From Nansenia antarctica (lineage: Eukaryota > Chordata > Actinopteri > Argentiniformes > Microstomatidae), in assembly GCA_963989245.1 (NCBI GenBank), contig OZ022351.1, positions 21,209,616-21,273,615 on the forward strand: a stretch of DNA of 64,000 nt, written 5' to 3'. Below are positions 19,848 through 31,800 of this stretch, piece after piece. Within the stretch, counting starts at the first letter, position 1. The number at the start of each line of letters is the position of its first letter. The notes beneath the pieces were generated by a model. That model was given only the letters and a program-made list of their open reading frames with translations, did no database searches and was not told the DNA's origin. The position numbers were made by a program, and so were the translations under genes.

Positions 19848-22800
19848 ATGGCTGAGCGCAGCCAACCAGACAAGACAGTTACCCCCCCTTCTCCGCCCCC
19901 TGAGCCAGAGCCACGACCACAGAGAGTCCCGCGGTTGCCTCAGAGGTTACAAGAGTATGAGCTTGAGCTCGAAAGCTCACTGAGTGGTAGTGAGGAGCGC
20001 ACTCCACGGGATACAGTGGTCGGAGAGGCCGAGGTGTCCGCCGGCGCGCGGGTGGCTAGCACCGAGACAGCCATCAAAGAGCACCAGCCTGAGGATGAGA
20101 TGGCAGAACAGCAGGGTTTTGCCGTAGAAACGGAAGAGCAGGAAGGAGAGGCCCGGTCTGACAGCGCCTGCGGGCGGAAGAGGGAGGGCCTCAGCCTTAA
20201 CGATCTGCCTCCCAGTACGGCGCGCTCGAGACCTAGCTCCTGCCGTTCAGTGGCTTCCTCCCGGTCCAGGGTTTCCGTGGGCAGTTCTGCCTCTGGGGCG
20301 GATAGCATGCACTCCAGAGGGAGTAGTGCCGCGCTGTCAGAATGTATGCGCCAACAGGCCGAGATGGCGTTAGAGCGGGAACGCCTCCAGTTCGAGCGTG
20401 AACGCCTCCAGATGGAAGGAGCGGAACGTGCGGCGGAGAGACAGCGCCAGGAGGCGTTAGAGAGGGAACGCATCCAGTTCGAGCGCGAGCGCCTCCAGAT
20501 GGAGGGGGCGGAACGCGCGGCGGAGAGGCAGCGCCAGGAGGCGCTAGAACGTGAACGCCTCCAGATGGAGCGCGACCGCCTCCAGATGGAGAGAGAGCAA
20601 CTGCACGCGGAGAGGATGGAGGAAGTGATGCAGACCATGCGCGACGTGTGCATCAGCAGAGCTCCGTCGGCCCGTAGCTCCAGAGCATCATCCGCACGGC
20701 CCTCTCGAGTGCCATCTCCTGAACCCCCCGCCGATGGCTCCATGACCCCCGCCATGACTGTCCAACTACAGGCCCAGCTGACCACCTTGAAGGAAGAGGA
20801 CCAGGGACCCGACCGCTACGCGGCCCAGAGGGAGCCAGCGTCGCTGCCCGGGAGGGGAGCCATTCCCCAAGAGCGTAGCACACCCCTAGGTCCTCCAGTG
20901 AACCAAAAGGCATGCAGGCCGGACACCCAGACCGTCACTCCAGCCCCGATCATCCACTACAGGATGTTTCCCCAGGTGGAGGGACCCAAGTTCCCCTTCT
21001 TCAAGGACGAGGACAGGAGCCAGTATGTGGAACTACGCATCTGCCTAGACACGCTCTTGGACGACTCCTGCTCAGAGTCCTACGAATATGCGATTCTCCT
21101 TCAGCATGTGAGGAACCCCAGAGCCCACAACATGGTTCTGGCCCATGCCTCCGCACCGACACCTTACACCAGAGCGCTCGCCGACTTGGATGCCCGCTAC
21201 GGTCGTCCCTGGAACCACGCCCTTGCTGAACTGCAAGCCCTCGAACAGCAGGCCCCCATCAAGGATGAACGGGCGCTGGATGACTTCGCGCTCCGCGTGC
21301 ACACCTTGGTTGGAATGCTGAAGACGCAGGGCCCAGCTGGCGCCAGCGAGATCAACAGCACCTCCAACGTAGAGCGGCTGCTCCGCAAGATCCCACGCTT
21401 CCGGCAGGAGAGGTTCCGGCGACAGCAGCGCGTTCGTAACCCCGGGAAGTTGGGTCTGAGCATGGCTGCCTTCGCGGAGTTCCTACTGGAGGAAGTGCAT
21501 GACACCAACGTAGACGCCATGGGTTACGCTGAGCCGAAGAAGGAGAGGGAGAAGGGAGACCGCTGGGACAGGCCGAGCTCGAACAGAGGACGCCCAGTAG
21601 GAGTGCTGCACACGGAGGAGGAGCCTCGGAGAGAGAGGAAAGCCCGACCTGAGGGAAAGGATTCCTCTCAACCCCCTCAAAAGGGACGGAGAGGTCCACC
21701 GCCATGTCCGTACTGCACCAGCGAGCACTGGTTCAATGAGTGCAGTGACTTCAACAACCTGAGTACCGAGGCCAAGCAGAGGTGGCTCGAGGAGAACAAG
21801 AGGTGCTGGAACTGTGGGCGCGACCATCTGGCTAAGAACTGCACCTTGAGGAGAAAGTGCAACCGCTGTGAGGAGGTCCACCTCAACATCCTACACGAGG
21901 TCTCCCTCGCCAGGTCCACGGAGGGCACCAGAAGCCCTAGGTCCGGTAGCGCACCGGAAGAGGAAACACCTGTCTACTACCTAGACCCAACCCAGAGCAG
22001 CGGCTCCAAGGTCCTACTGAAGGTGGTGAAGGTCCGACTTCACCACAACAACGCTGTGTACGACACGTACGCCGTTCTAGACGACGGGTCGGAACGGACC
22101 ATCCTTCTCCAGGAGGCAGTGCGCCAGTTGGGGCTCCAAGGGACTGAGGAGAAGCTGACTCTGCGCACGATACGTCGCGACCTTAAAGAGGTCACCGGGG
22201 CGAGAATCAACTTCTCTATCTCCCCGGCGGGGCGGCCGTCGGACAGATATCGGCTTCAGAATGTCTTCACCGCAGACCAGCTAGCGCTCTCCCGCTACGA
22301 CTACCCCCTGGAGAGATTACGCGCAAGATATTCCCACCTACGGCGAGTAGACCTACATCCGATAGAAGGAGCGGAGCCAACCCTTCTCATCGGCTCGGAC
22401 AACGCTGCACTGATCGTGTCGCTCCGTCCTCCGCTGAGAGGACCACGAGGCTGCCCGATGGCTGTTAAGACTGCGCTTGGGTGGGCCCTCCAAGGCGCTA
22501 CCGAGTGGAGAGATAGAGACGGGAGAGCTACGTCATCCCTCCATGTCCGAACCGAAGAAGTGCAGACCATCAACTGCCTTCACACCAGTGTGGACTCCAT
22601 GAATGCGGCGCTACTAGACAACGTCCAGAAGCTGTGGACGCTAGACGTTGCGCCCTACAAGAATGAGAAGCTCTACGTACGGTCAAAGGAGGACGTCTAC
22701 GCCATAGACCTCCTTAAAGCAAAGACAGTGCGTATCGAAGTCCAGGGCGTGAAGAGATACGTCACACCACTACTCCGAAGAGAACCCATGCCAGAGTTTC

Positions 22801-25800
22801 GAGTATCCCCTCGAACCGTCCTACAGTGTCTGACCAGCACTGAGAAGCGTATGAGGAAGGACGAGGTCCTTGCTGCTTCTTACAGAACGGAGATGAAGAA
22901 ACTGACGGAGTCCGGTCTGGTGAAGAAGCTTGAGCCAGCCGAGGCGAACCAGAGTGCCGAGTCTTGGTACCTCCCGCACCACAATGTTCACCACAACGGG
23001 AAGAACCGAGTGGTCTTCAACTGTAGCTACCAGGTGGGGAAGCTCAACCTCAACCACTATCTTCTCCCTGGTCCAACCTTGACCCCAGCCCTCTTGGGAG
23101 TTCTGGTGCGATTCCGTCAGCAGCCGATCGCAGTCAGTGGTGACATTAAGCGAATGTTTCACCAGGTCAGGATGTTGGAGGAAGACAAGCCACTCATGAG
23201 GTTTCTCTGGAGAGAGGACCCGAGCGACCCCGACCCCTCTATCTACCAGTGGGAGGTGCTACCCTTCGGGACAACCTGCAGCCCCTGTTGCGCCACCTAT
23301 GCGCTACAGACTCACGCCGCGCAGGAGACGGCACCTCCTGGAGTGTTTGACGCCGTCCATAAGAGCTGTTACGTGGACAACTGCCTCCACAGTTCGAAGA
23401 CAGCCACGGAAGCCCGCCAGCTAGTCCAGGACCTGCGTGCTCATCTCCAGGAGGGTGGATTTGAGATCTGCCAGTGGGCCAGCAACGACCCGCAAGTCAT
23501 CAGAGACCTCCCGGAGGAGGCCACCTCGACCAGCAGCGAGGCTTGGGTCTCTCACTCACCAGATGATGCTCAGGAGATGACGCTCGGACTTATCTGGCAG
23601 TTCCAGACCGACACTCTACGCTATCGCAATAAGCCTGCCAAGCCCCAACGCGTCACGATGAGAACGATATACAGCACTCTAGCGAGCCAGTACGACCCAC
23701 TGGGATATATCGCTCCCTTCACGACGATGGCCAAGGTGCTTGTCCGGGAGCTGTGGGCCCAAGAACGAGGATGGGACGATCCTCTGTCTCGTCACCTAGA
23801 AGAGAAGTGGAAGGCCTGGGAGCAGGAACTTCCCACTCTCCAGCACATCAAGCTGCAGCGGAGCTACTTCCCTCCCTCCACGGACCTAGAGAGGAGTGTC
23901 ATCACGCTACATGTATTCTGCGACGCCTCGGAGATGGCGTACGGGTCCGTGGCATACGTCAGAGCGGCAGAGCTTGGAGGTGAAGTCCACGTCTCGTTTG
24001 TCCTGGCACGTTCCCGAGTGGCGCCGAAAAAGCAACAGTCCATCCCAAGACTGGAGCTGTGTGCTGCCCTGAACGGCGCGCAACTGGGAAGGTTCCTGCT
24101 CGACGAGCTCCAGCTACCTCTGATGAGCGTCACCATGTGGTCAGACTCAACTACCGTCCTCCAGTGGTTGAAGTCCAGCTCATGTCGGTATAAGGTGTTC
24201 GTGGGCACCCGAGTCGCAGAGATTCTGGAGTTGACTGAGGTGAACTGCTGGCGTTATGTAGACACCAAGAGGAACCCTGCTGACGTCATCACGAGAGGGG
24301 CAACTCTCCAGGATCTGGCTGAGCCCCACCTGTATCACACGGGACCAGACTTCCTACAGGAGCGGGAGTCAGAGTGGCCAGCCACGCCGGCGTTAGCAGA
24401 AGACAGAGAGGACAAAGAGCTGCGTAAGACGTTGTTCTGCGGAGCCACCCAGGTCGTAGACCCTGAGACTACTCCGGGAGAGGAGTGTGAGACGCTCGAA
24501 GAGCTGCAGAAGAGGATGTTCTGCTCCAAGGCCGGTCTACCCCTAGATACTACGCTCAGCGCCGAAGATTACACCGCGGCGGAGCTCCTGGTGCTGCAGA
24601 GTGCCCAACAGGATGCCTTCTCCCGAGAGCTGGAGTGTCTCGAGAAAGGGAAGCCGATCCCCTCGGACAGTAGACTCCGCGGCTTAGCTCCAGAGCTCGA
24701 CGGTGTTCTCATTCGCGTGGGTGGCAGACTGCGCCGCGCTCAAGATCTAGACCTAGACACGAAGCATCCCATCGTGCTTCCCACTAAGCATCAGGTCACC
24801 AGATTGGTCATCAAGCACCATGATGACAAAGTGCAGCACGCGGGTGGAGAGCGTGTCTTCGCGGAGGTACGACGGAGATTCTGGATACTCCATGGACGGG
24901 AGGCGGTACGGAGATATCAAAGGTCCTGCTCGGACTGCCAGAGGTGGCGAGCCACGCCGCCGCAGCCCATGATGTCCGATCTGCCCGAGGACCGGCTGCG
25001 ACTGAGACAGGCTCCGTTCCACTCTACTGGGGTCGACTGTTTCGGGCCACTCCTAGTCCGAAACCGGCGAGCCTCCGAAAAGCGGTGGGGCATCATCTAC
25101 ACGTGCCTGACGACGAGAGCAATGCACCTTGAAGTTCTGCACCAGCTCACAAGCGACAGCTTCCTCATGTCCTTCAAGAGGTTCACCTCCAGGCGAGGGA
25201 CCCCTAAGACCCTCCGGTCGGACAGAGGCACCAACTTCGTCGGTGGTGAGGCCGAGCTGAGGGCGAGCTACGCTGCGATGACTGAGGAGGCCCGTGACAG
25301 ACTCGCCTCCCAGCAAGTGAAGTTTGAGTTCAACCCCCCAAATGCTCCACACTTCGGGGGAGCCTGGGAGCGGGAGATTCGCTCAGTAAAGAACGTCCTA
25401 CGTACCATTCTCGGACAGAAGGTGCCTACCGATGAGGTGCTCGAGACTGTACTAGCAGAGATTGAGGGCATCTTGAACTCCCGGCCCCTAGGCTATACCT
25501 CCAGTGATGTAGCAGATCTGGATCCCATTACGCCCAACTTCTTGCTGATGGGGCGGCGAGACTCTGCACTGCCTCAGGTAGTCTACGACCCTGCAGAGCT
25601 CACCGGAAGAAGATGGTGGAGGCACAGCCAGGTGCTCGCGGACCAGTTTTGGAGGCAGTTCATACTGCACTACCTGCCGACCCTGCAAGTCAGGCAGAAG
25701 TGGACGAGGGAGAGAGACAACTTGTCCGAAGGTGCCGTGGTACTGGTGATCGACCAGTCCCTTCCACGCGCCGCCTGGCAGACAGGCAGAGTGACCAAGG

Positions 25801-25970
25801 TCCTGCCGGGTCCGGATGGAAGGGTGCGGACGGCCATCGTGGACGTTGGTGGTCGCACTTACACCCGACCTGTGGCACGCCTGATTGAGCTCCCTCAAAT
25901 TACAAAGGACACTATCACCTCATACCTCACGCTGCTAGAGCAGCCTAGCCAGTGTGCCTTCCATAGTTAA
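19848..25970 (+). CDS. gag-pol: BEL/Pao Gag-Pol polyprotein (2040 aa, intact)
   Basis: One ORF from ATG at 19848 (MAERSQ). Domains: a coiled coil at about 180-265 made of repeated RERLQ(F/M)ER units; DUF1759-type Gag core from about 373 (FPFFKDEDRSQYVELRICLD); Cys/His knuckles near 619 (CPYCTSEHWFNEC) and 652 (CWNCGRDHLAKNC); aspartic protease near 738 (YAVLDDGSERTIL); reverse transcriptase with SGDIKRMFHQV near 1098 and YVDN near 1174; RNase H (A17-type region) with FCDASEMAYGSVAYV near 1357; integrase zinc finger about 1650-1700 (H...H...CSDCQRW); integrase core D (VDCFGPL), D (SDRGTNF), E (GGAWEREIRS); and a DUF5641 C-terminus (WWRHSQVLADQFW). There is no stop or frameshift, and no envelope ORF. 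The RT box reads YVDN where YVDD/YMDD is usual; the Asn may be normal for this lineage. Confidence 0.97.
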   Translation: MAERSQPDKTVTPPSPPPEPEPRPQRVPRLPQRLQEYELELESSLSGSEERTPRDTVVGEAEVSAGARVASTETAIKEHQPEDEMAEQQGFAVETEEQEGEARSDSACGRKREGLSLNDLPPSTARSRPSSCRSVASSRSRVSVGSSASGADSMHSRGSSAALSECMRQQAEMALERERLQFERERLQMEGAERAAERQRQEALERERIQFERERLQMEGAERAAERQRQEALERERLQMERDRLQMEREQLHAERMEEVMQTMRDVCISRAPSARSSRASSARPSRVPSPEPPADGSMTPAMTVQLQAQLTTLKEEDQGPDRYAAQREPASLPGRGAIPQERSTPLGPPVNQKACRPDTQTVTPAPIIHYRMFPQVEGPKFPFFKDEDRSQYVELRICLDTLLDDSCSESYEYAILLQHVRNPRAHNMVLAHASAPTPYTRALADLDARYGRPWNHALAELQALEQQAPIKDERALDDFALRVHTLVGMLKTQGPAGASEINSTSNVERLLRKIPRFRQERFRRQQRVRNPGKLGLSMAAFAEFLLEEVHDTNVDAMGYAEPKKEREKGDRWDRPSSNRGRPVGVLHTEEEPRRERKARPEGKDSSQPPQKGRRGPPPCPYCTSEHWFNECSDFNNLSTEAKQRWLEENKRCWNCGRDHLAKNCTLRRKCNRCEEVHLNILHEVSLARSTEGTRSPRSGSAPEEETPVYYLDPTQSSGSKVLLKVVKVRLHHNNAVYDTYAVLDDGSERTILLQEAVRQLGLQGTEEKLTLRTIRRDLKEVTGARINFSISPAGRPSDRYRLQNVFTADQLALSRYDYPLERLRARYSHLRRVDLHPIEGAEPTLLIGSDNAALIVSLRPPLRGPRGCPMAVKTALGWALQGATEWRDRDGRATSSLHVRTEEVQTINCLHTSVDSMNAALLDNVQKLWTLDVAPYKNEKLYVRSKEDVYAIDLLKAKTVRIEVQGVKRYVTPLLRREPMPEFRVSPRTVLQCLTSTEKRMRKDEVLAASYRTEMKKLTESGLVKKLEPAEANQSAESWYLPHHNVHHNGKNRVVFNCSYQVGKLNLNHYLLPGPTLTPALLGVLVRFRQQPIAVSGDIKRMFHQVRMLEEDKPLMRFLWREDPSDPDPSIYQWEVLPFGTTCSPCCATYALQTHAAQETAPPGVFDAVHKSCYVDNCLHSSKTATEARQLVQDLRAHLQEGGFEICQWASNDPQVIRDLPEEATSTSSEAWVSHSPDDAQEMTLGLIWQFQTDTLRYRNKPAKPQRVTMRTIYSTLASQYDPLGYIAPFTTMAKVLVRELWAQERGWDDPLSRHLEEKWKAWEQELPTLQHIKLQRSYFPPSTDLERSVITLHVFCDASEMAYGSVAYVRAAELGGEVHVSFVLARSRVAPKKQQSIPRLELCAALNGAQLGRFLLDELQLPLMSVTMWSDSTTVLQWLKSSSCRYKVFVGTRVAEILELTEVNCWRYVDTKRNPADVITRGATLQDLAEPHLYHTGPDFLQERESEWPATPALAEDREDKELRKTLFCGATQVVDPETTPGEECETLEELQKRMFCSKAGLPLDTTLSAEDYTAAELLVLQSAQQDAFSRELECLEKGKPIPSDSRLRGLAPELDGVLIRVGGRLRRAQDLDLDTKHPIVLPTKHQVTRLVIKHHDDKVQHAGGERVFAEVRRRFWILHGREAVRRYQRSCSDCQRWRATPPQPMMSDLPEDRLRLRQAPFHSTGVDCFGPLLVRNRRASEKRWGIIYTCLTTRAMHLEVLHQLTSDSFLMSFKRFTSRRGTPKTLRSDRGTNFVGGEAELRASYAAMTEEARDRLASQQVKFEFNPPNAPHFGGAWEREIRSVKNVLRTILGQKVPTDEVLETVLAEIEGILNSRPLGYTSSDVADLDPITPNFLLMGRRDSALPQVVYDPAELTGRRWWRHSQVLADQFWRQFILHYLPTLQVRQKWTRERDNLSEGAVVLVIDQSLPRAAWQTGRVTKVLPGPDGRVRTAIVDVGGRTYTRPVARLIELPQITKDTITSYLTLLEQPSQCAFHS

Positions 25971-25997
25971 ATGAAACCGAGGGTTTCATGGGGCGGC

Positions 25998-27154
25998 TGT
26001 TATGAAGGCCCACAATTTAGAGCCAGTTAGTTTCCCCAAATCAGCCCTATTTTGCCCCTGTTATTTCCTTAATTATTTTCCATACTATTCATGTACGTTT
26101 TCATGAAGGTGTATGTATTGTTATTGTAATTGTATAAGTTCTGTCTTAGATTTGTTCAGTATTGTGCAAGCGCCAGATTAGTGGGCGTGGTTTTGATTGG
26201 CGTACGTGACTTGATGTATGTCCGGTTGGTATATATAGCTACGGAAGTGGTCTGTGCGTTAGAGGGAAGATGAATGAGAAGTTACTCCTGTCAGTCACAA
26301 AGTCGACCAAGCATAGCTGAATTCAGCCTCGTCAAGGTGAACTCATTACTGTGTACTGTGTGATGCTGTCTAGGAGACCTGCCTTTAACATCGACTGTTA
26401 ATAGTAAATCACTAGCTACCCGCATCACCGCGGGAGTTCGGAGTTTAGTGAGTTAACAGCGCTAGCCCAGTTTAGCTGTGTCACCGTTAGCCAGCCTTGC
26501 TAGCCGCCGGCTGCTAACGTTGGCGCATAGCGAGACCAAAGCCAAACAAAGCCGTCGCCTCCGAGGTGGATTGCGACCGACCGCTAACACCACCGGAGCT
26601 GACCGTGGACCACCGGACCTGAACCATTCACACCTCGTCGTTACTACGAAGACCCCCCTTTCCCTTCAAATTGCAACGTCACTCCCCCCCCTTATCTGCT
26701 GCCTTCCTCGAATCACATACGAGCTCCAACCAGGCCTCAACGCGCTCATTTTCAGTCCGGGACTCTAAGCCTTTTCAGGCCAGGTACTGTGTGTGAGTGA
26801 GTGAGTGAGTGTGTGTGTGGCCGGCGGGGAGGGAGTATATTGGGATGTATATATATAATTTGTATAAATAAATGTGTTTGTTTATATTTGATACATTGCT
26901 GTGTGTTTAGTTGTCTGTATTGTTTAGTTTAACAGCAAATCTAGTATTGGGTTTAAGTATTGTCTTATAGTGTGATTAACTGAGTTATAGCTTGTATTAT
27001 AATATATGATATATATATAACTGTGATATGCTAGTCTAAAGGGTTGCTGGCGCCCCCTGCCTCTATCCTCCTACACTGCCGATTCAGCTCAGAGTTAGTT
27101 AGATAACCAGCCCTTCCTAAAATTCTACAGTCCTTTAGCTACTCCCTGGTTACA
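25998..27154 (+). repeat. BEL/Pao 3' LTR
   Basis: 1157 bp, the same length and apparently the same sequence as the 5' LTR. It is preceded by a short G-rich tract (CATGGGGCGGC). Confidence 0.95.
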
Positions 27155-27159
27155 GATGT

Positions 27160-27757
27160 CATGCCATTGTCATGGACTTCACTAATTTTAAGTTGTACCA
27201 TGTCCTGATGTCTGCATGCCCTGGTAGCAGCTTTCAAAACCATCATGGTACTAACCCGGCCCAACCCTGCTTAGTTTCCGTCGGACGAGAGAATAATGTC
27301 ACCGATCATCCATATAGAACAACCGTGGGCACCTCCACACGCTGCCGGCGAGCGAGACTACCCTACCCGATCGGACCCTTTTTCGGGAGTGGGGAACATA
27401 GGACCCTTTTTCCAGGATCGGGGAACCTTAGGGAGCGGGGAACATAGGACCCTTTTTCCGGGAGCGGGGCACCTTAGGGAGGGGGGAACATAGGAACCTT
27501 TTTCGTGAGGGAGCTAAGGTACCGGAGTACATAGAACCCGGGGAACATAGGGATGACCCCCCCTAGATTTACTAAGCTTGTAAGGAGTTTACGCCTATCT
27601 CAAACAATTATTTACTTGACTTCGCTCCGAAACACTTTGTTGGTAGTTTTGTTAATTATCTACGAAGTGTTAGATTATTGAAGAAGCATTTCTGAAATGA
27701 TCTTTGTGGCACTGTTTGTCTTGTATTTTGAATTGTTATCTTTTGATTTATGCAGGG
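27160..27757. other. Non-coding stretch with short G-rich tandem repeat
   Basis: I see no gene here. At about 27370-27520 a roughly 45-bp unit built around GGGAACATAGGACCCTTTTT is repeated about three times. Confidence 0.55.
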
Positions 27758-28260
27758 TGTAGCTGCAGCCACCCATTTCGTGTGGACAGTTGACAAGGCA
27801 TCAATATTGGTTAGCATGTTGTCTGCTTGTTGGTGTTTGAATGTTGTTGTTTGTTTATGGTGATTTGTGTGGTGTGGTCTCGTTTGGTCTGCTCTCGCGT
27901 GGTTTGGGAAATCACGTGTCAGTTGTCCTTTTCCTTTGCCGTTTCGGTAATGGCGGTGGCATTTTGAGACAGAGCGGCCGTTGTTCTGGACTTGCTACGG
28001 CAGGAACAGCTAGCTTCACCAAGACCACAGATTCAAAGACAACATTCCCTTTATAGCATGCAGCCAACGAGGTATTTACGTTCTGTGTGTATTTAATTTG
28101 TATTGAACTGTGTTGTACATGCGATGTTATGTTGTTATACTAGCCAAGCTAACCGTGAATGTTTGTTCTTATAGTTTTCACGGTGCTGTTGGAACTGAAT
28201 AAAACCAAATACATCAGTAGAAGAAAGCCACTTGTGTCATCGTGCTTGGAGGGAGTTACA
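27758..28260 (+). repeat. 5' LTR of defective BEL element
   Basis: 503 bp. It contains GAATAAAACC near the end, a plausible polyadenylation signal. Confidence 0.93.
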
Positions 28261-28873
28261 GTGAAAACTCGGACTGTTTCACCAACCGAGTGGGACCGAA
28301 GATGATGCCGACGGCCGACGTCTGTTTCATCAACGTGTATGGGACTGAATGACGGCGAAAAAGACAGATAAGCTCAGCTCGCATTTTACACACAATAAGA
28401 AGCAAGAAGACCACACATTTATTAAGAACTTGAACACTAACAAGTGAAGAGTGATCTAAGAAGAGGACGTTAGTAAATGTGCTACCAAGAGACCTTTTAG
28501 TGTGTTACTAAAGTATGATTTGAGAAAAGGTATTTACAACAATCAGCCTATAGGGGTCCATATTCGCCATTTTATGTTGAACTTGAACCTAGAAGTGTTT
28601 CTAAATTGAACTGCAGCCTATATTGAGTATTTTCAAGGTAGCATTCAAAGTTGAGTTTAATGCCCTTTTTTGCATGTGTTGTGTTTTTGAATTTAACTCT
28701 TCTGAAATACTTTATTTGAATCTTTTGATGATATTTGATGGACTTAAACCAACATATATTTACATAAGTGATACATTCTAGAAAGTGCTAAACTTGATAA
28801 CTGATCACATTGCAAGTAGTGATAGTCTAAGTAGGCCTACACGTTTATTAATTATATACATTAAGTTTACAAG
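28261..28873 (+). other. Leader of defective BEL element
   Basis: There is no ORF before the Gag ATG at 28874. No standard TGG-starting PBS is evident at the LTR edge. Confidence 0.5.
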
Positions 28874-31800
28874 ATGGCGGAGCCAGGAGAGCTTACCAAT
28901 CAGGCAAGAGACAGTGCTAGGGATAGAGAAGATTCCCAAGAGCAGCCTGAAATTAGTCAAAACGGTGATGCTGCTGAGCAGCCAAGAAGAGGCCAAAGAT
29001 CCATAACTCTAACAGAGAAGGGTAAAGGAATGCAAGATGAAAAAATTAAAGCGCTTCAACAAAGGTTCAATTACATCTATGGTAAATGGAGATCACACGT
29101 TAAATCTTCTAAACAGGCATTGTCACAAGCAACGGAGCCTGTATCTGATGATCTGCTTAACGACATAATTGGTGATGTAAGAAGTCTTTCTGCAGATGTC
29201 CAGCGTGTTTATGACGGACTACGGCAAATCTCAACTCCAGACCAAGAAACACGTCAGAGAGTCGATCTGTGCGTCCATATATACAAGTTCATTGTATGCA
29301 GAGCCTCAAGCCGACTGTGTGGAAAGGTATCTGACGGAGAAGAGGAAGATTGGCCTGAAGCAGGTTCTTTATTCGACTGTAGTGTAGGTTCTTTCACTTA
29401 TGTTTCCAAGGGGACCTCAGTACACTCGAGCGGGTCTACTGAAAAACGACAAGAAGCTGCTGCTGATGCTGCTGCAGGCAAAGCTGTTCTGAAGGTGTTA
29501 CAAGAACAAGAAAGAGAACAACAGGAAATACAGCGGCTAGAAACAGAAGCTAAGAAGAAGATAGCTGATCAAGAGGCAGCAGCAGTAAGGCGTCGTTTCT
29601 AGAGAGAGGAAGAGGAAGCTGATCAAGAGGCAGCAGCAGTTAGGCGTCGTTTCCAGAGAGAGGAAGAGGAAACTAAAATCAGAGCTGAACTGGTAGAGGA
29701 ACATGCAGTGCTGCAAAGGACTCTGGAAGAAAAACGGAGAAGGGTACAGCGTTTGGAGACAATAAAAGATCTGAATGCAGCACAAGCAAGAATACAAGTT
29801 TATGATCAAGTGGAGGACACAGAAGAGAAGTGGAGAGACATCGTACTAGATTGTGAGATGGTAACAGACAAGCAAGTGCCTGCTCCCACAAGTCCTCCGT
29901 CTCGGTATATGTCTCCCGCACTACAAGCTGTGACCACCTCCTCAAATGAAAGTACAGCAGAGCTCGTCAAGGTGCTAGCAGACGCAGTGAGTGCCAACAG
30001 AATCCCAATTCCTGAACCATCAGTATTCAGTGGGGATCCATTGAGATACAATGACTGGAAACTCATTTGAAACGCTGATCGGCCAGAAGAACATCAGGGA
30101 TAAGGAAAAGATATACTACCTCCGTAGGTATGTAAATGGTGAAGCAAAGACAGCAATTGATGGCTATTTCTTACTTGGCACTGAATCTGCCTATGTGTCT
30201 GCATGGGAACTCTTGGAGGAAAGATATGGAAACCCATTTACGATCGCACTAGCATACAGAGACAAGCTCCACGCGTGGCCCAAGATGGGACCTAAGGATA
30301 GCTACGAGCTCAGAAGGTTCGCTGATTTTCTCCGCAGTTGTGAGGCAGCTATGAACCACATCAAGGCACTGGAAATCTTGAACGACTGCAATGAAAACAG
30401 GAAAATTCTGTCAAAGTTACCGGATTGGTTGACGGCTAGCTGGAACCGGAAGGTTACTGAGCAACCAATTCCCCTCCTTCAGCCAGTTTGTCGCATTTCT
30501 CACTAGAGAGGCAAAAATCGCCTGTAACCCTATCACATCTCTACAATCACTCAAACAAGGCGAAGCTGAACAACCAAGAGTCCAAAGAAATCAAAACGCT
30601 GAAGCAAAGGCACTGACCACAAGTTCCAATGAAACAGCAGTTATGACATGCATGTTCTGCAATAAGACTGGACATACTTTGCACAAATGCAGAAAGTTCA
30701 TGGAGAAGGAAGTTCCAGAGAGAACCACATTTGTTCAATTGAACAGGCTATGCTTTGGTTGTCTCAAGTATGGCCACCTCTCAAAGAGCTGCGACAGTAG
30801 GAGTGTGTGTGACATGTGCCACAAGCGGCACCCTACTTGCCTGCACGAGGATAGAGCCAAAGATGATCAAAGACAACCACAAGAGCCAAGTCCAAGTCAA
30901 GAAAGACCTCACTCATCACAACACAATGAAACAACCACAACTGCTACTTCACATAGAGCGATACTGGGCGAGGCTGGCACACATACCTCTGCAACAATCC
31001 CTGTCTGGCTCTCATCTGCGACCCAACCAGCACAAGAAGTCCTTGTATATGCGCTATTGGATTCCCAAAGTGACTCAACCTTTATTCTAAGTGATGTAGC
31101 TGAAGTTCTAGAAGCCAACAAAGAGCAAGTCAAGCTCAAGCTCTCTACGATGACCTCAACCACAATGGTAAACTCTCAAAGAGTAAACAACCTACAGGTC
31201 CGAGGCTTTTACTCTGATACGAAGATCTCCTTACCACCGGCCTACACACGTGAGTTTATTCCAGCCAACAGAACTCACATACCAACAGACGAAATAGCTA
31301 AAACGTGGTCCCATCTAGAACACCTTCAAGAAGAGATTGCACCTCTACAAGACTGTGAAGTAGGTCTGCTCATTGGGTACAACTGCTCGCAAGCTCTTCT
31401 TCCAAGGGAAGTTGTGTCTGGAAAAGCAGATCAGCCCTACGCACAGCGTACAGACCTTGGCTGGAGTATTGTTGGATGTGGGAATCCCTGTGTAGACTAC
31501 GGAGATGCCATCGGAAACAGTCATCACATAGTAGTGAAACAAGTGACACCAGATGTGGAGTCTTCTATCAATCTCCGAACTGAAGTACATTATGTAAGCC
31601 GAATCAAAGTGAAAGAAGTGACTCCCTCAGACATCACAAAGGTCCTTGAATCAGACTTTTCAGAAAGAACCAGAGAAGACAATCCCGTCTCACAAGAAGA
31701 CCTCAAATTCCTGACAAACCTGAGCGAAAACATCAGACAAAAAGACAATGGTCACTACGAGATGCCATTACCGTTCAAAGAGAGAGAGACACACACACAC

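Larger units (their letters stand above)
18653..27154 (+). mobile_element. Complete BEL/Pao LTR retrotransposon (8502 bp)
   Basis: Two 1157-bp LTRs (18653-19809 and 25998-27154) with TGTTATGA...GGTTACA ends are flanked by the exact 5-bp duplication GATGT (18648-18652 and 27155-27159). The PBS at 19812-19829 and an intact 2040-aa ORF lie between. I found no difference between the LTRs where I compared them and their lengths are equal, so the insertion looks very recent. Confidence 0.97.
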
